NCBI GenBank assembly: GCA_023416965.1
Contig: JAEZGJ010000202.1
Location: forward strand, 1-8,408
Direction: 5' to 3'
Origin: Pseudomonadota bacterium
Lineage (GTDB): Bacteria > Pseudomonadota > Alphaproteobacteria > Rhizobiales > Phreatobacteraceae
DNA: 8,408 nt
Numbering within the stretch: position 1 is the first letter of the stretch; every line of letters begins with the position of its first letter. The notes beneath the pieces were generated by a model. The model was not told the DNA's origin. It saw only the letters and a program-made list of their open reading frames with translations, and did no database searches. Positions 6,003 through 8,408 of the stretch are shown here, in pieces. A program made the translations under genes and the position numbers.

Positions 6003-6485
6003 TCACCCCCTCCCCGCCGCCTCCAGCGCGGCGATGTCCAGCTTCACCATCGTCATCATGGCCTGCATGACCCGCGCCGCCCGCTCCCGGTCCGCGCCGG
6101 CGAGCGCCTCGGGGAGCATCTTCGGCACCACCTGCCACGACAGGCCGAAGCGGTCCTTGACCCAGCCACACTCGATCTCCTTGCCGCCCTCGCCGAGCCT
6201 TGCCCAGTAGTGGTCGACCTCCTCCTGCGTCTCGCAGATCACCTGGAACGATACGGCTTCCGTGAAGGTGAACTGCGGTCCGCCGTTGAGGCCGACGAAG
6301 GTCGTGCCGTCGAGTTCGAAGGTCACGGTCAGCACGCTGCCCGCCGGCGCCATGCCGTCCATCGGCCAGCGCATCACCTCGGTGATCCGGCTGTTCGGGA
6401 AGATGCCAACATAGTGCCCGGCGGCGGCTTCGGCCTCGCCGTTGAACCAGAGGCAGGGGATGAGGCGGGAGACGATGCGGCTCAT
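6003..6485 (-). CDS. VOC superfamily protein, PhnB-like (3-demethylubiquinone 3-methyltransferase-like fold)
   Basis: A 160-residue cytoplasmic protein of the glyoxalase/bleomycin-resistance (VOC) superfamily, in the PhnB-like branch (Pfam 3-dmu-9_3-mt). Signatures: IPCLWFNGEAEAAAGHYVGI at 9-28 followed by FPNSRITEV; VTFELDGTTFVGLNGGPQF at 54-72; and CGWVKDRFGLSWQVVPKML at 106-124. Despite the Pfam name, most members have no demonstrated methyltransferase activity and the substrate cannot be read from the sequence. The ATG at 6485 is preferred over the in-frame ATG at 6500, because GGAGGG sits exactly 7 nt upstream of 6485 and the 6500 ATG overlaps that site. The promoter region holds a 20-bp palindrome (6502-6521), suggesting repression by a dedicated regulator. 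In related bacteria PhnB-like VOC genes often accompany ArsR-type regulators, and none is in this window. It is divergent from the CinA-type gene. Confidence 0.88.
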   Translation of the reverse strand: MSRIVSRLIPCLWFNGEAEAAAGHYVGIFPNSRITEVMRWPMDGMAPAGSVLTVTFELDGTTFVGLNGGPQFTFTEAVSFQVICETQEEVDHYWARLGEGGKEIECGWVKDRFGLSWQVVPKMLPEALAGADRERAARVMQAMMTMVKLDIAALEAAGRG

Positions 6486-6492
6486 GAGGGGG

Positions 6493-6498
6493 CCCTCC
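6493..6498 (-). promoter_or_regulatory. Ribosome binding site fixing the PhnB-like start
   Basis: The minus strand reads GGAGGG with a 7-nt spacer to the ATG at 6485. The alternative ATG at 6500 has no such site upstream and would be embedded in this one. Confidence 0.75.
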
Positions 6499-6501
6499 AT
6501 T

Positions 6502-6521
6502 ACTTAACTCGTAAGTTAAGT
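6502..6521. promoter_or_regulatory. 20-bp palindrome, candidate operator of the PhnB-like gene
   Basis: ACTTAACT (6502-6509) and AGTTAAGT (6514-6521) form a perfect 8-bp inverted repeat around CGTA. It is the most AT-rich stretch in this GC-rich region and lies 16 bp upstream of the ATG at 6485, just before the ribosome binding site. Size and symmetry fit a dimeric winged-helix repressor such as ArsR/SmtB type. The regulator's identity is inference, since no regulator gene is present here. Confidence 0.65.
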
Positions 6522-6547
6522 TTCGTTCCGCAGCAGGCGTGCGTCAA
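6518..6547 (-). promoter_or_regulatory. Possible promoter of the PhnB-like gene
   Basis: The minus strand carries TTGACG (6547 down to 6542), a good -35 match. With an 18-nt spacer the -10 position is AAACTT (6523-6518), a weak match, which overlaps the palindrome at 6502-6521. Transcription would then start within the palindrome, leaving a leader of about 25 nt, consistent with a repressor blocking the polymerase. Confidence 0.35.
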
Positions 6548-6579
6548 CCCTATCCCGCAACCCCGCATCCCCCTTGCCG

Positions 6580-6616
6580 CCGGGACTGCCGCGCTCTAGT
6601 TCGGCGGCAGTCCCGG
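6580..6616 (+). promoter_or_regulatory. Perfect 13-bp inverted repeat in the leader of the CinA-type gene
   Basis: CCGGGACTGCCGC (6580-6592) and GCGGCAGTCCCGG (6604-6616) are exact reverse complements with an 11-nt loop. The right arm contains the first two bases of GGAGAG (6615-6620), the ribosome binding site 4 nt before the ATG at 6625. If transcribed, the hairpin could occlude ribosome access. Alternatively it is a DNA operator: TTGCCG (6574-6579) and TCTAGT (6595-6600) could be a -35/-10 pair with a short 15-nt spacer, placing the -10 in the loop between the arms. It does not serve as a terminator of an upstream gene, because the upstream neighbour runs the other way. Confidence 0.6.
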
Positions 6617-6624
6617 AGAGACCC

Positions 6625-7401
6625 ATGACCGCGCAGCCGACCACCACCGTCACCGCCGCCATCCTCGTCATCGGCGACGAGATCCTCTCCGGGCGCACCA
6701 AGGACAAGAACATCGGCTATATCGCCGAGTACTGCACCGCCATCGGCATCGACGTGAAGGAGGTCCGGGTCGTCCCCGACGAGGAGGACGAGATCGTCCC
6801 CGCGCTCAACACGCTCCGGGCGAAATACGGCTACGTCTTCACCACCGGCGGCATCGGCCCGACCCATGACGACATCACCGCCGACTGCATCGCCAAGGCC
6901 TTCGGCGTCACCATCGACGTCGACCCGCGCGCCCGCGCCATGCTGCTGGAGCGCATCGCCGAGAAGGACCTCAACGAGGCCCGCCTGCGCATGGCGCGCA
7001 TCCCCGCCGGCGCCGAGCTCATCGAGAACCCGGTGTCGAAGGCGCCGGGTTTCATGATCGGCAACGTCGTCACCATGGCCGGCGTGCCCTCGGTGATGCA
7101 GGCCATGCTGGACGTGGTGGCGCCGCGCCTGAAGACCGGCACGAAGATGATGCAGGTCTCCATCGAGGCGCCGGGCCTGCGCGAGGGCGACATCGGCACG
7201 CCCTATGCGGCCATCGCCAAGGCCCATCCGGGCGTGATCATGGGCTCCTACCCGATGATGCAGGACGGCCGGTTCTGGACCCGCCTCGTGCTGCGCGCCA
7301 AGGACGAATCGCTCCTCGCCGCCGCCGAGGCCGCGGTGGTCGCCATGGTGGAGGAACACAAGCGTCCGGACGCGCCGGTGACGATCACGCGGGGCGCCTG
7401 A
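6625..7401 (+). CDS. CinA-type competence/damage-inducible protein A N-terminal domain (MoCF_biosynth, COG1058)
   Basis: A 258-residue cytoplasmic protein with one MoCF_biosynth (molybdopterin-binding-like) domain. AAILVIGDEILSGRTKDKNI at 11-30 and VFTTGGIGPTHDDIT at 71-85 are the nucleotide/phosphate-binding signatures shared by CinA, MoeA and MogA. RMARIPAGAELIENP (122-136) and MAGVPSVMQAM (151-161) are typical of CinA-like proteins rather than of MoaB/MogA. The C-terminal PncC-type nicotinamide-nucleotide deamidase domain of full-length CinA (about 400 residues) is absent, as in many alphaproteobacterial stand-alone COG1058 proteins. In bifunctional CinA this domain acts as an ADP-ribose/nucleotide pyrophosphatase, so a nucleotide-hydrolysing housekeeping role is plausible but not proven here. 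The ATG at 6625 follows GGAGAG by 4 nt. The upstream in-frame ATG at 6574 would translate through the inverted repeat and is rejected. Confidence 0.9.
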   Translation: MTAQPTTTVTAAILVIGDEILSGRTKDKNIGYIAEYCTAIGIDVKEVRVVPDEEDEIVPALNTLRAKYGYVFTTGGIGPTHDDITADCIAKAFGVTIDVDPRARAMLLERIAEKDLNEARLRMARIPAGAELIENPVSKAPGFMIGNVVTMAGVPSVMQAMLDVVAPRLKTGTKMMQVSIEAPGLREGDIGTPYAAIAKAHPGVIMGSYPMMQDGRFWTRLVLRAKDESLLAAAEAAVVAMVEEHKRPDAPVTITRGA

Positions 7402-7411
7402 GGCCCCCGTT

Positions 7412-7429
7412 TGTTGCCGCGCTGCAACA
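7412..7429 (+). terminator. Small stem-loop after the CinA-type gene
   Basis: TGTTGC (7412-7417) and GCAACA (7424-7429) pair over 6 bp, 10 bp after the stop at 7401. There is no T-tract, so terminator function is uncertain. Confidence 0.25.
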
Positions 7430-7473
7430 CAGAGTCACCGACCGCTACGGCTGGTGCCCTGAAACCGCCTGCT

Positions 7474-7487
7474 TTGATCTAGCGCAA
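7474..7487. promoter_or_regulatory. FixK/FNR-like box upstream of ompW
   Basis: TTGATCTAGCGCAA has the TTGA-N6-GCAA arrangement of FNR/FixK-type sites in Rhizobiales and related bacteria. It lies 112 bp before the ompW start, in a 198-bp non-coding gap. The best -10-like hexamer is TATGGT at 7502-7507, only 14 bp after the box. A standard class II activator arrangement would place the -10 near 7510-7515, where the match is poor. The site itself is convincing, but the promoter geometry is not settled. Confidence 0.6.
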
Positions 7488-7599
7488 GGGCCGCCGTCCG
7501 CTATGGTGGCCTTGCTCAACCCGCAACACTGCTTCGGCCGGATACCCCCGACGGATCGCGCAGTTCCACAACACCGCTCGCATACCATCGGGGCACCTC

Positions 7600-8340
7600 A
7601 TGAAGACCGTTCTCCGCGGCGCCGTCATCGGCGCGGCCCTCCTCGCCACCCCCGCCCTCGCCGCCGACATCGGCGCCCCGCGCACCCCCTTCGCAAGCGT
7701 CGCGGTCGCACCTGATTTCAATCCCTGGCAGATCCGCCTGAGGGCGTTGGCCGTGATCCCCGCCCCGAGTGGCGCGGTGACGACGCTGAACGGCGCGGCG
7801 GTCGCCCCGATCTCCAACCTCGGCATCTCCAACTCGGTCGTGCCCGAGCTCGACATCACCTACTACTTCACCAAGAACATCGCGGTGGAGCTCATCCTCG
7901 GCGTCACGCCGCACAATGTCCGCCCGACCGGCGCCCTGGCGACGGCCCTCGGCTCGACCGCCACCATCGGCAAGACCTGGCTGCTGCCGCCGACCCTCAT
8001 GCTGCAGTACCACTTCACCGATTTCGGGGCCTTCAAGCCCTATGTCGGTGCCGGCTTGAACTACACCATGTTCTTCTCGCAATCGGCCCAGGGCGCCATG
8101 GCGAACGGCGCTCCCTTCGCCTACAACCGCTTCTCGGTGGCGCCCGCCGCCGGCCTCGCCCTGCAGGTCGGCTTCGACTACATGATCAACCGCAATTGGG
8201 GCGTGAACGTCGACCTCAAGAAGATCTTCCTGCGCTCGACCTTCAAGTACACCGACACGACCGGCCTGCTCGCCACCACCTCCGGCCGCGTCACCATCGA
8301 CCCCTGGCTGATCTCCACCGGCATCACCTACCGGTTCTGA
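7600..8340 (+). CDS. ompW: OmpW-family outer membrane protein
   Basis: A 246-residue exported beta-barrel protein. Residues 1-21 form a classical signal peptide: K2 and R6, a hydrophobic core GAVIGAALLA, and a likely cut after ALA before ADIG. OmpW landmarks: WLLPPTLMLQYHF at 127-139, KPYVGAGLNYTMFF at 146-159, and the C-terminal strand DPWLISTGITYRF at 234-246 ending in phenylalanine, as needed for BAM-mediated insertion. Family members form 8-stranded barrels with a narrow hydrophobic channel in the outer membrane and are implicated in transport of small hydrophobic compounds. In enterobacteria OmpW levels rise under low oxygen. A FixK/FNR-like site (7474-7487) upstream agrees with that. 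The ATG at 7600 has a modest CGGGG before it, and the signal peptide fixes the start. It appears monocistronic as far as the window shows. Confidence 0.92.
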   Translation: MKTVLRGAVIGAALLATPALAADIGAPRTPFASVAVAPDFNPWQIRLRALAVIPAPSGAVTTLNGAAVAPISNLGISNSVVPELDITYYFTKNIAVELILGVTPHNVRPTGALATALGSTATIGKTWLLPPTLMLQYHFTDFGAFKPYVGAGLNYTMFFSQSAQGAMANGAPFAYNRFSVAPAAGLALQVGFDYMINRNWGVNVDLKKIFLRSTFKYTDTTGLLATTSGRVTIDPWLISTGITYRF

Positions 8341-8365
8341 AACCGGGCGCTTACCCCATCGTCGC

Positions 8366-8408
<43 letters not shown>

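Noticed and set aside
5827..6599. Plus-strand frames across the palindromic repeat and the PhnB-like gene
   Set aside because: They begin inside the repeat, have no family features and are antisense to a well-supported gene.
7503..7715. Short plus-strand frame over the ompW leader and signal peptide region
   Set aside because: Out of frame with ompW, arginine/proline-rich, and it overlaps the signal peptide coding sequence.

Overview
This window is GC-rich (strong G/C bias at third codon positions), densely coding DNA from an alphaproteobacterium, most likely of the order Hyphomicrobiales (Rhizobiales). The evidence is the protein family mix (Anbu-type proteasome homologue, a short TrhO, SlyX, OmpW), a FixK/FNR-like site, and a palindromic intergenic repeat of a kind I know from Rhizobiales. 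I cannot assign a genus. The last 31 bases are a pure G run, which looks like a sequencing artefact at a contig end.

Layout: positions 1-474 (+) hold the 3' part of a DUF1176-family gene, which converges with only 9 bp of spacing on a minus-strand group read from 2306 down to 484: trhO (tRNA U34 hydroxylase), slyX (4-bp ATGA overlap with trhO) and an Anbu-type proteasome-like peptidase. Divergent from trhO, across 211 bp, is a compact plus-strand operon (2518-5745): a circularly permuted type 2 ATP-grasp protein, an alpha-E (DUF403) protein and a transglutaminase-like protein, with gaps of 14 and 16 bp. These three families plus Anbu are a recurrent, functionally uncharacterised bacterial gene set, thought to perform an amide-ligation / thiol-transamidation / peptidase cycle. 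Here all four members are present, but Anbu lies on the opposite strand behind trhO-slyX.

Positions 5746-6002 are a non-coding convergent region holding a 145-nt near-palindromic repeat and two smaller hairpins. Next comes a PhnB-like VOC-superfamily gene (6485-6003, minus) with a strong 20-bp palindromic operator candidate at its promoter. It is divergent from a CinA-type MoCF-domain protein (6625-7401, plus), whose leader carries a perfect 13-bp inverted repeat reaching its ribosome binding site. The last gene is an OmpW-family outer-membrane porin (7600-8340) with a FixK/FNR-like box 112 bp upstream, suggesting control by oxygen.

No tRNA, rRNA, CRISPR array, transposase or phage gene was recognised. 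Long antisense open frames are by-products of high GC content.
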